Source of the DNA: Planotetraspora mira
GTDB lineage: Bacteria > Actinomycetota > Actinomycetes > Streptosporangiales > Streptosporangiaceae
Reading direction: 5' to 3'
Assembly (NCBI RefSeq): GCF_016863275.1
Contig: NZ_BOOO01000039.1
Span: 118,904-182,903 of the forward strand
Length of the DNA: 64,000 bases
The notes beneath the pieces are model-generated. The model worked only from the letters and a program-made list of their open reading frames with translations, searched no databases and was not told the DNA's origin. Position numbers and translations under genes: made by a program. This document shows, piece after piece, positions 55,703 through 64,000 of the stretch (position 1 is its first letter; every line of letters begins with the position of its first letter).

Positions 55703-57166
55703 TCACACCGGGGCGGCCTCCTTCTCGACGGCCCCCTCGGCGGCCGGGGTGCGACGCAGGAGGAGCAGGGCCATCACCGCTGCGGCCACGCAGAACCCGA
55801 ACCCGACCAGCGAGCCGACCGACATGGCCGACACGAAGGCGTCGCGGCCCGCCTCGGCCACGGCGGGATCTCCCAGCGCGAGCGCGCCGCTGATCGAGTC
55901 ACGGGCGACCTCGGGAGCGGAGGCCGGCATGGAGGCCGTGTAGACCCCCGCGAGCACGCTGCCGAGCACGGCGACGCTGAGGGCCATGCCGACCTGCTGC
56001 ACCGTGTCGTTCAACGCCGAGCCCACACCCGCGCGCTCCGGCGGCACGGCGCCCATCAACGTGGCGTACGCCGCCGGTCCGGCCAGGCCGCCGCCGACAC
56101 CCATGATCATCAAGCTGACGATGAGCATGCCGTACCCGCCGTCGAGAGTGGCGAGGACGCCGAAGCCGACGGCCATGACGAGCAGGCCCGTGACGATGAG
56201 CGTCCGGTTGCTGACCTTCTTGCCCAGCGCCGCCCCGAGGCCGTTGAAGACCAGAGCGGCCATCACGTACGGCAGCAGGGCCATTCCGGCCTTCAGCGGT
56301 TCGTAGCCGAGGACGAACTGGAGGTACTGCGTCAGGGCCAGCATCAGCGCTCCGGACCCGAAGGACAGCAGGACGATCGAGAACGACGCGCCGCTGAACG
56401 ACCGGTCCCTGAAGAGCGACAGCGGCAACATCGGCTGCGCGGCCCTGCGCTCCCACAACACGAAGCCCAGCAGTGCCACCGCGGCCACCGCGACCACGAG
56501 CGGGTTCCACTCGCCGGTGGGCGCGGACACGACCGCGTAGACGAGGGCGCCCATGCCCACGATCGACAACACGACGCCGACCGGGTCGACCGCGCGGGCG
56601 TCCCCCTTCGTCTCCGGCATCAGGACGAGCGCCGCGATGATCGCCACGACCGCGATCGGCACGTTGAGCAAGAAGACCGAGCCCCAGTAGTAGTGCTGGA
56701 GGAGGAATCCGCCCAGCGTCGGCCCGGCGATCACCCCTGCCATGGCCACCGAACTCCACGCGGCGAACGCCTTCCTGCGCTCGCTCTCGTCGAAGACCGT
56801 GATCAGGATGGACATGGTGGACGGCATGACGAAGGAGCCGCCCACCCCCATCAGGGCCCGGGCCCCGATGAGCTGCCACGGCTCGGTCGCGAGCATGGCG
56901 GCCACCGACGCGCCCCCGAAGAAGGCCAGGCCGAGGATCAGGAACAGGCGCCTGCCGTATCGGTCGGACAGGCTTCCCGCGGTGAGCAGCAGGCCGGCGA
57001 AGACCAGGATGTACGCGTCGATGATCCACTGGACGTCCGACGGGGATGCGCCCAACTCGCGCATGAGCGACGGGATCGCCAGGTTGAGCACGGTGTTGTC
57101 CACGACGAGTGTCAGCAGACTCAGGCAGAGGACGCCGAGGATCCACCAGCGGCGGGGATGCGACAT
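55703..57166 (-). CDS. MFS drug exporter, DHA2/EmrB-type
   Basis: This 487-residue transporter has about 14 membrane helices. It starts MSHPRRWWILGVLCLSLLTL and carries the DHA2 marks VVDNTVLNLAIPSL, LTAGSLSDRYGRRLFLILG and GASVAAMLATEPWQLIGARALMGVGGSF. It exports a drug or metabolite with proton exchange. A GGTGG ribosome binding site precedes it. Three operator-like repeats lie between it and the divergent TetR gene. Confidence 0.92.
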   Translation of the reverse strand: MSHPRRWWILGVLCLSLLTLVVDNTVLNLAIPSLMRELGASPSDVQWIIDAYILVFAGLLLTAGSLSDRYGRRLFLILGLAFFGGASVAAMLATEPWQLIGARALMGVGGSFVMPSTMSILITVFDESERRKAFAAWSSVAMAGVIAGPTLGGFLLQHYYWGSVFLLNVPIAVVAIIAALVLMPETKGDARAVDPVGVVLSIVGMGALVYAVVSAPTGEWNPLVVAVAAVALLGFVLWERRAAQPMLPLSLFRDRSFSGASFSIVLLSFGSGALMLALTQYLQFVLGYEPLKAGMALLPYVMAALVFNGLGAALGKKVSNRTLIVTGLLVMAVGFGVLATLDGGYGMLIVSLMIMGVGGGLAGPAAYATLMGAVPPERAGVGSALNDTVQQVGMALSVAVLGSVLAGVYTASMPASAPEVARDSISGALALGDPAVAEAGRDAFVSAMSVGSLVGFGFCVAAAVMALLLLRRTPAAEGAVEKEAAPV

Positions 57167-57175
57167 AGGAGCCAC

Positions 57176-57232
57176 CTCGAACAGTGTGCGATAAGACTGG
57201 AACACTGTACGACAGCCTCGAACAGCGTGCGA
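57176..57232. promoter_or_regulatory. Three tandem TetR operator repeats
   Basis: CTCGAACAGTGTGCGA (57176-57191), CTGGAACACTGTACGA (57197-57212) and CTCGAACAGCGTGCGA (57217-57232) lie about 20 bp apart, two helical turns, on one DNA face. They fill the gap between exporter and TetR gene. Confidence 0.82.
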
Positions 57233-57243
57233 GCGAATATCCT

Positions 57244-57993
57244 GTGGCGGTGTCAGCGAAGCCGTTCTCCTCGGTCTGGACGCGTGAGCGCAGGGGCCCT
57301 CGCGACCAGGGCCTGAGCCGCGACCAGATCATCCGGGCGGCGATGGAACTGCTCGACGAGGACGGCCTCGACGCGCTCAGCATGCGCAAGCTCGGGGCGC
57401 GGCTCGGAGCGGGGGCGACCAGCCTCTACTGGCACGTGGCGAACAAGGACGAGTTGCTCGAGCTCGTCATGGACGAGGTCTACGCCAAGGTCTCCATCCC
57501 CGAAGGGTCGAGCTGGCACGACGCCGCCACCGCTTTCGCGTACGGCATGCGCGACGCCGTCTCCCAGCACCCCTGGAGCATCAGCCTGATCGGCGTGCTC
57601 CCCGCTCTCGGGCCCAACGCCATGACGGCCGCCGACCGTCTCATGGCGGCGTTCTCCAGCGCCGGCTTCGACGGAATCGACGTCGACTACGCGGTCAGCG
57701 CTGTGGTGTCCTACACGCTGGGCGCCACCATCCCCGAGGTCGCCTGGCTCAACGCGCTCGACGAGGCCGGCACCGACGTGGCCGGAATCCAGGCGTCCGT
57801 AGAGCCGATCATCGAGGAACTGGGCGCCGACTACCCCAGCCTGCGGGAGCGGTACCGCGCCTACTCCGGCATGGCCTTCGACCCCATGACGGCCCGGCGG
57901 ATCGCGTTCGACTTCGGGCTGGTGGCGCTGCTCGACGGCCTGGCGGCCCGGCTTCCGCACGGAAGCCGGCGAGATCATCCTGTCAGCGACTGA
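57244..57993 (+). CDS. TetR-class regulator of the exporter
   Basis: This 249-residue TetR protein resembles the tetracycline repressor class (DQIIRAAMELLDEDGLDALSMRKLGARLGAGATSLYWHVANKDELLEL). The C-terminal domain is TetR_C-like. I chose the GTG at 57244; another at 57250 is possible and neither has a good ribosome binding site, so the message may be leaderless. It probably represses the divergent MFS exporter via the triple repeats. Confidence 0.88.
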   Translation: MAVSAKPFSSVWTRERRGPRDQGLSRDQIIRAAMELLDEDGLDALSMRKLGARLGAGATSLYWHVANKDELLELVMDEVYAKVSIPEGSSWHDAATAFAYGMRDAVSQHPWSISLIGVLPALGPNAMTAADRLMAAFSSAGFDGIDVDYAVSAVVSYTLGATIPEVAWLNALDEAGTDVAGIQASVEPIIEELGADYPSLRERYRAYSGMAFDPMTARRIAFDFGLVALLDGLAARLPHGSRRDHPVSD

Positions 57994-58031
57994 CCCGTCC
58001 TCTTTACACAATGATCAGGTAGCCTCGGAAC

Positions 58032-59642
58032 ATGCTGCCCACAGTCGCCGACGTGCTCGCGCTGGACGCGGTCCGACGCGGTAATCCGCGCGTCGTCGCG
58101 GGCGGCGACCGTCTCGACACCCGGGTCCGCTGGGTGCACGTCGGTGAGATCACCGACATCGCCCATCTGCTGCGCGGCGGCGAGCTCGTGCTCACCACGG
58201 GCGTGGCCCTGCCGAGCGAGCCGGACAAGCTCGCCGACTACATCTCCGACCTCGCCGCGGTCGGCGCCTCCGGGCTCATCGTGGAGCTGGGCCGCCGGTT
58301 CGTCCGCGAGTTGCCGCGCTCGGTGATCGAGGCCGCGGAAGACCACGGCCTGCCGCTCGTCACCCTCGCGCGCGAGACCCCGTTCGTGCAGATCACCGAG
58401 TCGGTTCACGCGCGGATCATCGACATCCAGCTCCAGGAGCTGCGGGCGTCGGAGCAACTGCACGAGGTCTTCACCGAGCTGTCGGTCGAGGGCGCGTCGC
58501 CCTCCGAGGTGCTGGCGCAGGTCTCCCGGTTCTCCGGACGGCCCGTCGTCCTGGAGAACCTCGCCCATCAGGTCCTCGCGTGCGACGCCGCCGGGGGCGA
58601 CACCGGAACGATCCTGGCCGGCTGGGAGACGCGGTCCCGCGCGGTCTCGCCCGAGGAGCGCACCGCGTACGACACCGCCGCCGGGTGGCTCGTCACCATG
58701 GTGGGCGCCCGGGGGCAGGACTGGGGACGGCTCATCCTCCTGTGCGACACCCCTCCGAGCCCTCATGACACCGTGCTCGCCGAACGCGCGGCGACCACGC
58801 TCGCACTCAGCCGGCTGCTTGAGCGCCACCAGGAGTCGCTCGAACGGCAGGCGCACGGCACGATCATCGCCGGGATCCTCACCCACGCCTACTCCGATCC
58901 GGACGAGGCGGCGGCCCGGGCCCGGGCGGTCGGGGTGCCGCTCACCGGCCGGAAGCTGATCAGCGCCGTCATCAGGCTGACCTCCTCGACCGGAACCGCG
59001 CTGGGCGAGCAGGCCCAGGTGGGCGAGCTGGCCGAGGCCACGGCGGCCGCCTGCCGCGACGCGCGGCTCCCGGCGCTGGTGGGCGCGCTCGATCAGAGCC
59101 GGGTGGGCGTACTGCTCCCCCTACCGCCGCGCTCGCTCGCGGAAACGGCTCTCGGCGCCCTCGCGGACCGCCTGCGGGCCACCTTCCCCACGCCGTTCGT
59201 GCTGGCGACCGGTTCCGTGGTCGAGTCGATCAAAGACGTACGGCGCAGCTTCCTCGAGGCCGAGCAGGTGGCCGACGTGGCGGTCCGCCAGCCTGACGGA
59301 CGCGCGTTCTATCGCCTTCCGGACCTGCGCCTGCGCGGGCTGCTCCACCTGCTGCGCGACGACGCGCGACTCCAGACCTTCGCCGAGCGCGAACTCGGAG
59401 CGCTGCTCGCGCACGACGCCCAGCGGCACGGCGACCTGACCCGGATCCTGCGGGTCTACCTCGACGCCGGCAGGAACAAGGCGGTCGCCGCACAGAAGGC
59501 GCACCTGTCCCGCCCCGCGTTCTACGACCGGCTCCGGCGGCTCGAACGCATCCTCGAGACCGACCTCGACGACGTCGAATCGTGCATGTCCCTTCACGTG
59601 GCGCTGCTGGCCCTGGAGACGTTCCGCCGCGAAAGCCTGTGA
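58032..59642 (+). CDS. PucR-family transcriptional regulator
   Basis: This 536-residue PucR regulator starts MLPTVADVLALDAVRRG, continues with VRWVHVGEITDIAHLLRGGELVLTTG and ends with an HTH (AAQKAHLSRPAFYDRLRRLERILETDL). It is about 60 residues longer than the PucR at 47.7-49.1 kb. The ATG has no ribosome binding site, suggesting a leaderless message. It may regulate the nearby omega-aminotransferase/mmsA genes; no operon partner is adjacent. Confidence 0.88.
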   Translation: MLPTVADVLALDAVRRGNPRVVAGGDRLDTRVRWVHVGEITDIAHLLRGGELVLTTGVALPSEPDKLADYISDLAAVGASGLIVELGRRFVRELPRSVIEAAEDHGLPLVTLARETPFVQITESVHARIIDIQLQELRASEQLHEVFTELSVEGASPSEVLAQVSRFSGRPVVLENLAHQVLACDAAGGDTGTILAGWETRSRAVSPEERTAYDTAAGWLVTMVGARGQDWGRLILLCDTPPSPHDTVLAERAATTLALSRLLERHQESLERQAHGTIIAGILTHAYSDPDEAAARARAVGVPLTGRKLISAVIRLTSSTGTALGEQAQVGELAEATAAACRDARLPALVGALDQSRVGVLLPLPPRSLAETALGALADRLRATFPTPFVLATGSVVESIKDVRRSFLEAEQVADVAVRQPDGRAFYRLPDLRLRGLLHLLRDDARLQTFAERELGALLAHDAQRHGDLTRILRVYLDAGRNKAVAAQKAHLSRPAFYDRLRRLERILETDLDDVESCMSLHVALLALETFRRESL

Positions 59643-59685
59643 CCTGGGGATCCGCCTCTCCGCCCGAATGAGGATCGGGATGAGG

Positions 59686-59738
59686 CCGCATATGCGGATA
59701 CAGGTCTGCCTCACCAGGTGTAAGTCCTATGGCACCTG
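59686..59738. promoter_or_regulatory. Two inverted repeats in the PucR-small gene gap
   Basis: CCGCATATGCGG (59686-59697) is a perfect 12-bp palindrome. CAGGTG (59715-59720) and CACCTG (59733-59738) form a second inverted repeat with 12 bp between. They lie upstream of the small gene at 59797 and may be operators. Confidence 0.45.
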
Positions 59739-59796
59739 ACTACTCTCCGTACACTCGCGCACACGGTGTGAATCGTGCTTGTCTCAGAGGGTGCAG

Positions 59797-60003
59797 ATGA
59801 CGAGCGAACCTCAGATCAGTCCGGCGATCGTGGTGCGAGCCTTGTCCGCCCGGTTCCCCCGGTGGACCATCTGGTGGGGTCAGGCCACCACGCACTACTG
59901 GGGCGTCTCACGGCGCCGCAACGGGCTGCTCCTTCACGTGGAGGCCATGTCCGCCCAGGACTTCGTCCAGCAGGCGCGCGAGATCGACGCAGTGACACCG
60001 TGA
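59797..60003 (+). CDS. Small conserved Trp-rich protein, function unknown
   Basis: This 68-residue protein contains the phrase FPRWTIWWGQATTHYWGVSRR, a Trp-rich pattern seen in small actinomycete proteins. The function is unknown. AGAGG six bases before the ATG supports the start. It stands alone between the PucR and NAGPA genes. Confidence 0.75.
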   Translation: MTSEPQISPAIVVRALSARFPRWTIWWGQATTHYWGVSRRRNGLLLHVEAMSAQDFVQQAREIDAVTP

Positions 60004-60141
60004 CCACGGGCACGGCGACCGCCGTGCGGTTTCACCGGAAAGTCGTGACCATTTCTCACGATCTTTGGCGTGTACAGCGCGAGCGGCCTGCGATCCTCGT
60101 CACGATGGTCCTTCGAAGGATCACGAACGAGGGAAGACCGC

Positions 60142-61701
60142 ATGCGACGCCATCTGATCGTCGGGACCGCCACCGTGGCCCTGACGATGATCACGCTCTC
60201 GGCCTTCGCCAGTTCGTTCTCCCCGCTTCCCGGGCCTCGGTACGCTCTGCGCCTGCTTCCCGAGATCCCGGGCCTTGCGGGCCTTCCCGCCGCTCCACCA
60301 CCGACGGCCCTCCCCACGGCGGCCCTCCCGACGACCGGCTTCCCTCTCGGATCCGCGAAGGCGCCGAAGGTCGTGTCCGAACGGGTCGTACCGGGCATCG
60401 AGTCCTTCACGCTGACGCACGGCACGTCGACCGACGGCTACACCGTCAGCGTCGTGGCGCGCGGCAAGGACGCCTTCTCCGAGGCGACCGCGAGGGCCCA
60501 GGCCCTCGCGGTGGAGGAGGCCGGTTACAGCCCCTCCATCGTGAAGTTCACCGAGCCGGCGGTCGCGGACCATCCGGCGGCCGACTTCTGGACGGTCAGG
60601 ATCGGGGCGTGGCCGCTCGGCAAGATGACCGAGGCCGCCCACGTGGTCAAACGGCTCAAGAAGGCGGGCATCACCGCGAAAGTCGACTTCGGCGGTGACG
60701 ACGGTTTCCAGACCAGCGGCCCGTGGACCATTCGTGTCCTCATGATCGACCCTCGCTCCTTCCACGGCACCTTCCGTTCGTCGCTCGGCGCCGGAGTGGC
60801 GGCGCGGGAGACGGTCTCGGCGATGGCGGCCTCAGCCGATGCCGTAGCGGCGGTCAACGGCGGGTTCTTCGACATCCACACGCTGAAGGACTTCCGCGGT
60901 GATCCGACCGGCATCTCCGTAGTGGACGGCGACCTGCTCAGCGAGGCGGTTCCCGGGCGTACGGGTCTGGTCCTCGCGGGCCGCAGGGCACGCGTCACCG
61001 AGCTGTCCTCGTCTGTCGTGGCGGCCTCAGACGACGGGGCGAAGCTGGAGGTCGGGGGCCTCAACCGGGTCGCCCGGGCGGATGAGCTGGTGATGTACAC
61101 CGAGGAACTCGGCCGCGCGACTCCCTCCGATCACGGAGCCGAGGTGGTGCTCGACGCGTCGGGCGAGGTCCTGCGACCGCGCCGGCCCGGCGCTCCCGTG
61201 CCTCACGGGACACGGGTGCTCCACGGGAGCGGCACCGCCGCCGACTGGCTCACAGAGCACGCCGCCACGGGCATGACGGTCGACGTCACGGCGAAGGTGA
61301 CCGACCTGCGCACCGGTCAGGTCGTTCCGCTGACCTCGGAGACCAGCATCATCGGTGGAGGGATCGGCCTCGTCAGGGACGGGCGGACCTCGATCACCGC
61401 CGCCAAGGACGGCATGGCCAACGTCAACATGATCGTCCGACGGCACCCCCGGACGCTCGCGGGAGTGACCGCGTCCGGAGAGTTGGTCATCGCGGTCGTG
61501 GACGGCCGTGCTCCCGGCACCAGCGTGGGCGCGTCGTTCTTCGAGTCGGCGGAACTCATGCGCTGGCTCGGCGCCCGAGACGCGATCAGCCTGGACGGCG
61601 GCGGCTCGAGCACCATGGTGGTCGACGGGAAGGTGGTCAACCACCCGTCCGACGGAGCAGAGCGCGGCGTCGGCGACGCCCTGCTCATCGTCGGCAAGTG
61701 A
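60142..61701 (+). CDS. Secreted protein with SPOR-like and NAGPA (phosphodiester glycosidase) domains
   Basis: This 519-residue exported protein starts with a signal peptide (MRRHLIVGTATVALTMITLSAFA). A Pro/Leu-rich spacer precedes a SPOR-like region (about residues 95-200, YTVSVVARGKDAFSEATARAQALAVEEA then FWTVRIGAWPLG). A C-terminal NAGPA/DUF2233 domain follows with AAVNGGFFD, SIIGGGIGLVRDG and SLDGGGSSTMVVDG. The NAGPA domain cuts GlcNAc phosphodiesters; SPOR domains bind denuded peptidoglycan. It probably acts in the cell wall. GAGGGAAG precedes the ATG. Confidence 0.88.
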   Translation: MRRHLIVGTATVALTMITLSAFASSFSPLPGPRYALRLLPEIPGLAGLPAAPPPTALPTAALPTTGFPLGSAKAPKVVSERVVPGIESFTLTHGTSTDGYTVSVVARGKDAFSEATARAQALAVEEAGYSPSIVKFTEPAVADHPAADFWTVRIGAWPLGKMTEAAHVVKRLKKAGITAKVDFGGDDGFQTSGPWTIRVLMIDPRSFHGTFRSSLGAGVAARETVSAMAASADAVAAVNGGFFDIHTLKDFRGDPTGISVVDGDLLSEAVPGRTGLVLAGRRARVTELSSSVVAASDDGAKLEVGGLNRVARADELVMYTEELGRATPSDHGAEVVLDASGEVLRPRRPGAPVPHGTRVLHGSGTAADWLTEHAATGMTVDVTAKVTDLRTGQVVPLTSETSIIGGGIGLVRDGRTSITAAKDGMANVNMIVRRHPRTLAGVTASGELVIAVVDGRAPGTSVGASFFESAELMRWLGARDAISLDGGGSSTMVVDGKVVNHPSDGAERGVGDALLIVGK

Positions 61702-61761
61702 CCTGGGGACGACACGTCGGACCTCTGCGCACGATGCCGTCGAACCACTTGTCCTCGACCC

Positions 61762-61850
61762 TCTTGCGGGGCCTTCTTGCCGGGGCCTCTGCAGGGCCTC
61801 TGCAGGGCCTTTTTGCGGAGGCATCTTGCGGGGCCTCTGCTGGGGCCTCG
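61762..61850. repeat. Degenerate GC-rich tandem repeats between convergent genes
   Basis: Units of the type GGGGCCTCTGC and TCTTGCGGGGCCT recur several times in the gap between the NAGPA and phhA gene ends. They are non-coding and may be a slippage-prone tract or weak terminator. Confidence 0.7.
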
Positions 61851-61891
61851 GTGGGAGCCGATGAGGCTGGCCGCGCACAGCGGGGCGAGTG

Positions 61892-62776
61892 TCAGCGCGA
61901 CGCGGCCAGGCGGGCGATCGAGTCGTCGTCGCAGGTGTCCCAGAACGTGCCGACCACGTCCTCCAGGTGGTCGAACGACTCCGCCTCGAACAGCACCTCC
62001 TGATACTTCGTGATGTCGTAGTGGGTGGTGCCCATGGCGGTGAGCTCGAGCGGACGGATGTCCATCCCGCGAAATTCCTCGATCTCGCCGGACGAGCTCA
62101 GAATGCCTGCGCCGTACGCCTTGGACTCGCCGTCCTCACGCATGACGCCGAACTCGAGCGTGAACCAGAAGACCTTGGACACGAACTCCAGCGCCTCGTC
62201 GGTCTCGACTCGCCGGGCGGCCCGGCCGGCGAGCCGGTAGAGCTCGGCGAAGCGCGGGGAGGCCAGCGTGTTCGCGTGTCCGATCACCTCGTGCACGATG
62301 TCGGGTTCAGGCGTGTAGAAGGGCACCGAGTGGTGCCGGATGTACTGGGTGGAGTGGAACAGGCCGTCCGCCAGCACGCCGTAGAACTCCCGCAACGGGA
62401 CGAGCCCGGCCGCCGGCAGGTATCCGAACCCGGTGATCGGCTTCAACAGGTCACTGACCTCCTGAAGTTGCGGGATACGCTCCGTCGGCAGCCGCAGCCG
62501 GGCTGCGGCGTCGATGAACTCCCGCACCGCGTATTTGCCGTGCTTGACGGCGAGTTCCTGCGTGACGAGCGCCCACACGTGGTGTTCCTCGTCGGTGTAC
62601 TCCGCATGGGGAATGGGCTCACCCGGTTTGTGACCGAGCGCCAGTGCCGCGATGGCGTTGCGGCGGTTCCGGTACACCGTGTCCGCGAAACCCGGGTGGC
62701 CGCTGGCCAACTCGACGACGACGGATCCATCGTCTTGCGTCGCGACTGGAGCAAAGTACTGCGCTTCCTCGAACAT
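61892..62776 (-). CDS. phhA: Phenylalanine 4-monooxygenase (aromatic amino acid hydroxylase)
   Basis: This 294-residue catalytic domain of the pterin-dependent aromatic amino acid hydroxylases converts phenylalanine to tyrosine. The iron ligands are His162 and His167 in VHEVIGHA and Glu208 in WFTLEFG. Pterin contacts lie around VPFYTPEPDI. There is no regulatory ACT domain, as in bacterial enzymes. The ATG at 62776 follows a weak ATGGGG. It diverges from an Lrp-type gene with two shared boxes. Confidence 0.92.
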   Translation of the reverse strand: MFEEAQYFAPVATQDDGSVVVELASGHPGFADTVYRNRRNAIAALALGHKPGEPIPHAEYTDEEHHVWALVTQELAVKHGKYAVREFIDAAARLRLPTERIPQLQEVSDLLKPITGFGYLPAAGLVPLREFYGVLADGLFHSTQYIRHHSVPFYTPEPDIVHEVIGHANTLASPRFAELYRLAGRAARRVETDEALEFVSKVFWFTLEFGVMREDGESKAYGAGILSSSGEIEEFRGMDIRPLELTAMGTTHYDITKYQEVLFEAESFDHLEDVVGTFWDTCDDDSIARLAASR

Positions 62777-62816
62777 AACCCCATATGACAGCAACTCGCC
62801 GATTCGCTGACAAGAG

Positions 62817-62893
62817 CGACCAGTCGGAGTGGGCGGAACGCACAATCTGCGACCAAAATGGTGGATTGAGCTAGCCGATTCGACCAGTCGGAG
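62817..62893. promoter_or_regulatory. Paired CGACCAGTCGGAG boxes in the phhA/Lrp gap
   Basis: Two exact 13-bp copies (62817-62829 and 62881-62893) start 64 bp apart, near six helical turns. Each contains CGAC/GTCG symmetry. They flank the phhA/Lrp divergent region and are probable Lrp sites. Confidence 0.75.
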
Positions 62894-62908
62894 CGTAGCC
62901 TCGGGCGC

Positions 62909-63379
62909 ATGCTCGACGCGCTCGACAGTCAACTGTTGATCACCATGCGTGCTCACCCCCGGATCGGGCTGACCGAACTCGCCCGCCTCCTCGGGGTGGC
63001 ACGCGGCACCGTTCAGGCGCGCCTGGAGAAGCTGACCATGCGAGGGGTGATCAGCGACTTCGGCCCCACGGTGGCGACGGAGGAGATCGGCTACCCGATC
63101 CTCGCGTTCGCGTCCCTTCAGATCGCGCAGGGCAAGCTCACCGAAGCGGTGCGGACGCTGGGTTCGATACCGGAGATCCTCGAGGTGTACGGCACGAGCG
63201 GCCAGGCCGACCTCCTGTGCCGGGTGGTCGCGCGGAGCACGCCGCATCTCCAGGACATCATCGCGGAGATCCTCGCGTCGCCTGCGGTGCAGCGCACCGA
63301 TACGACCATCGCCTTGTCGACTCAGATCCCCTTCCGGGTCGAGCCTCTGCTCGGAGCCGCCGCGGAGTCTCCGGCCTAG
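62909..63379 (+). CDS. Lrp/AsnC-family regulator
   Basis: This 156-residue regulator has an N-terminal HTH (MLDALDSQLLITMRAHPRIGLTELARLLGVARGTVQARLEKL) and a C-terminal RAM (ligand-sensing) domain. Lrp-family proteins respond to amino acids. The divergent phhA gene and the paired boxes suggest it controls phenylalanine hydroxylation, perhaps sensing phenylalanine or tyrosine. Confidence 0.92.
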   Translation: MLDALDSQLLITMRAHPRIGLTELARLLGVARGTVQARLEKLTMRGVISDFGPTVATEEIGYPILAFASLQIAQGKLTEAVRTLGSIPEILEVYGTSGQADLLCRVVARSTPHLQDIIAEILASPAVQRTDTTIALSTQIPFRVEPLLGAAAESPA

Positions 63380-63501
63380 CGAGCAGCAGTTCAGAGATCA
63401 GCCGAGCGGCGATTCAAGGATCGGCTGTAGTCATTGAGGGGATTACGCAGACAGTCGGTCGGGGATCGGCCGAGCGGCAGACAATCACACGAAGCGGTCG
63501 G

Positions 63502-63900
63502 TCAGGGATTACGTGGACGCGGGCGTTCGAGGACCAGACAGAAGGGGTGGCCGGCGGGATCGGCGTAGATACGCCACCCGCGGGTGCCGCCGCCGTCGTC
63601 AAGCAGCGTCGCCCCGCTCGCCAGCACCTGCTGATGGGCCCGGTCGAGATCCTCTACTCCGACATCCAGATGGAACTGTTGCGGGTGATCTGATTCCGGC
63701 CACCGCGGTGGACGATGGTCCTCCACCCCCTGGAAAGCCAGAACCTGCCCGGAAGCCGTGTGAAGAGTCACCCATTCGTCACTGAGATCCCATCGTCGAT
63801 CGCGCTTGTTGACGGTGCCGCCCAGGAGCGCCTGGTAGAACCGGGCCAGCGGCAGCGGTTCGGCACAGTCGAGCACAACGCACTGCAGGTTGCCGATCAC
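63502..63900 (-). CDS. VOC-family (glyoxalase-like) protein
   Basis: This 132-residue VOC domain protein begins GNLQCVVLDCAEPLPLARFYQALLGG and has a typical HLDVGVEDLDRAHQQVLASGATLLDD. The fold includes glyoxalase, dioxygenase and drug-binding resistance proteins; no specific role can be given. The GTG start has GGGAGGG at six bases. It stands alone at the end of the window. Confidence 0.85.
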   Translation of the reverse strand: MIGNLQCVVLDCAEPLPLARFYQALLGGTVNKRDRRWDLSDEWVTLHTASGQVLAFQGVEDHRPPRWPESDHPQQFHLDVGVEDLDRAHQQVLASGATLLDDGGGTRGWRIYADPAGHPFCLVLERPRPRNP

Positions 63901-64000
63901 GGCCGGCCCTCCCGGGGAAAAGCGACTCAGGCTCCACTTCCGGGACCACGATACTTCGCAGGGAAATGCGTTATCGCTGGAAATAAAAAAGGAGGGGCCG

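Noticed and set aside
61762..61850. Intrinsic terminator in the GGGGCCTCTGC repeats
   Set aside because: No clean stem followed by a T-tract on either strand; described as repeat only.

Overview
The window is high-GC DNA (about 70 % by eye) with actinomycete hallmarks: GTG starts, four-base stop/start overlaps, very few TTA codons, DasR/KstR-type regulators, PucR regulators and the actinobacterial dxr/ispG/GNAT genes. It looks chromosomal and probably comes from a filamentous soil actinomycete such as a member of the Streptosporangiales. The genus is an inference. I found no tRNA or rRNA gene, no transposase, no phage gene and no true CRISPR array.

Region 1 (1-11.2 kb) is largely amino-sugar and polysaccharide use. 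It holds a GH3 hexosaminidase cut by the window edge, a das-like operon (lipoprotein binding protein, two permeases, GH20 hexosaminidase, CBM3-GH16 glycanase) and a divergent DasR-like GntR regulator with a DasR-type operator. Between these lie a PhoD-like phosphatase and a KstR2-like TetR/AlkD pair with a consensus KstR2 operator. Region 2 (11.2-24 kb) has an aldehyde dehydrogenase, a two-component pair, a glycosyltransferase / TetR / glucosamine-kinase-like / SIS group linked by two related operators, a MerR and a TetR regulator, and a Ser/Thr kinase.

Region 3 (24-35 kb) holds a thioesterase under a KstR-consensus operator, a CHAP amidase, an acyl-CoA dehydrogenase, Ohr, a LuxR-LAL regulator and an alkylsulfatase-like hydrolase. 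Next comes a 442-bp non-coding array of nine 53-bp units arranged symmetrically about one point (32676-33117), followed by a HipA-like kinase/DUF3037 pair. This array is the most unusual thing in the window. Region 4 (34-45 kb) contains the MEP-pathway genes dxr and ispG and the GNAT gene that normally follows ispG. The site-2 protease gene normally found between dxr and ispG is missing and a TetR/SDR pair lies there instead. A trypsin-like protease, PPK2 and a PiT phosphate transporter follow.

Region 5 (45-60 kb) suits GABA, beta-alanine and polyamine catabolism: two aldehyde dehydrogenases, gabT, a second omega-aminotransferase, a PotD-like binding protein and two PucR regulators, plus a drug exporter with its TetR. 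Region 6 (60-64 kb) has a SPOR/NAGPA exported protein, a divergent phenylalanine hydroxylase/Lrp pair with paired boxes, and a VOC protein. The only gene-free stretch longer than 300 bp is 32623-33162. The last 100 bp (63901-64000) show only the ribosome binding site of the VOC gene and an A-rich tract.
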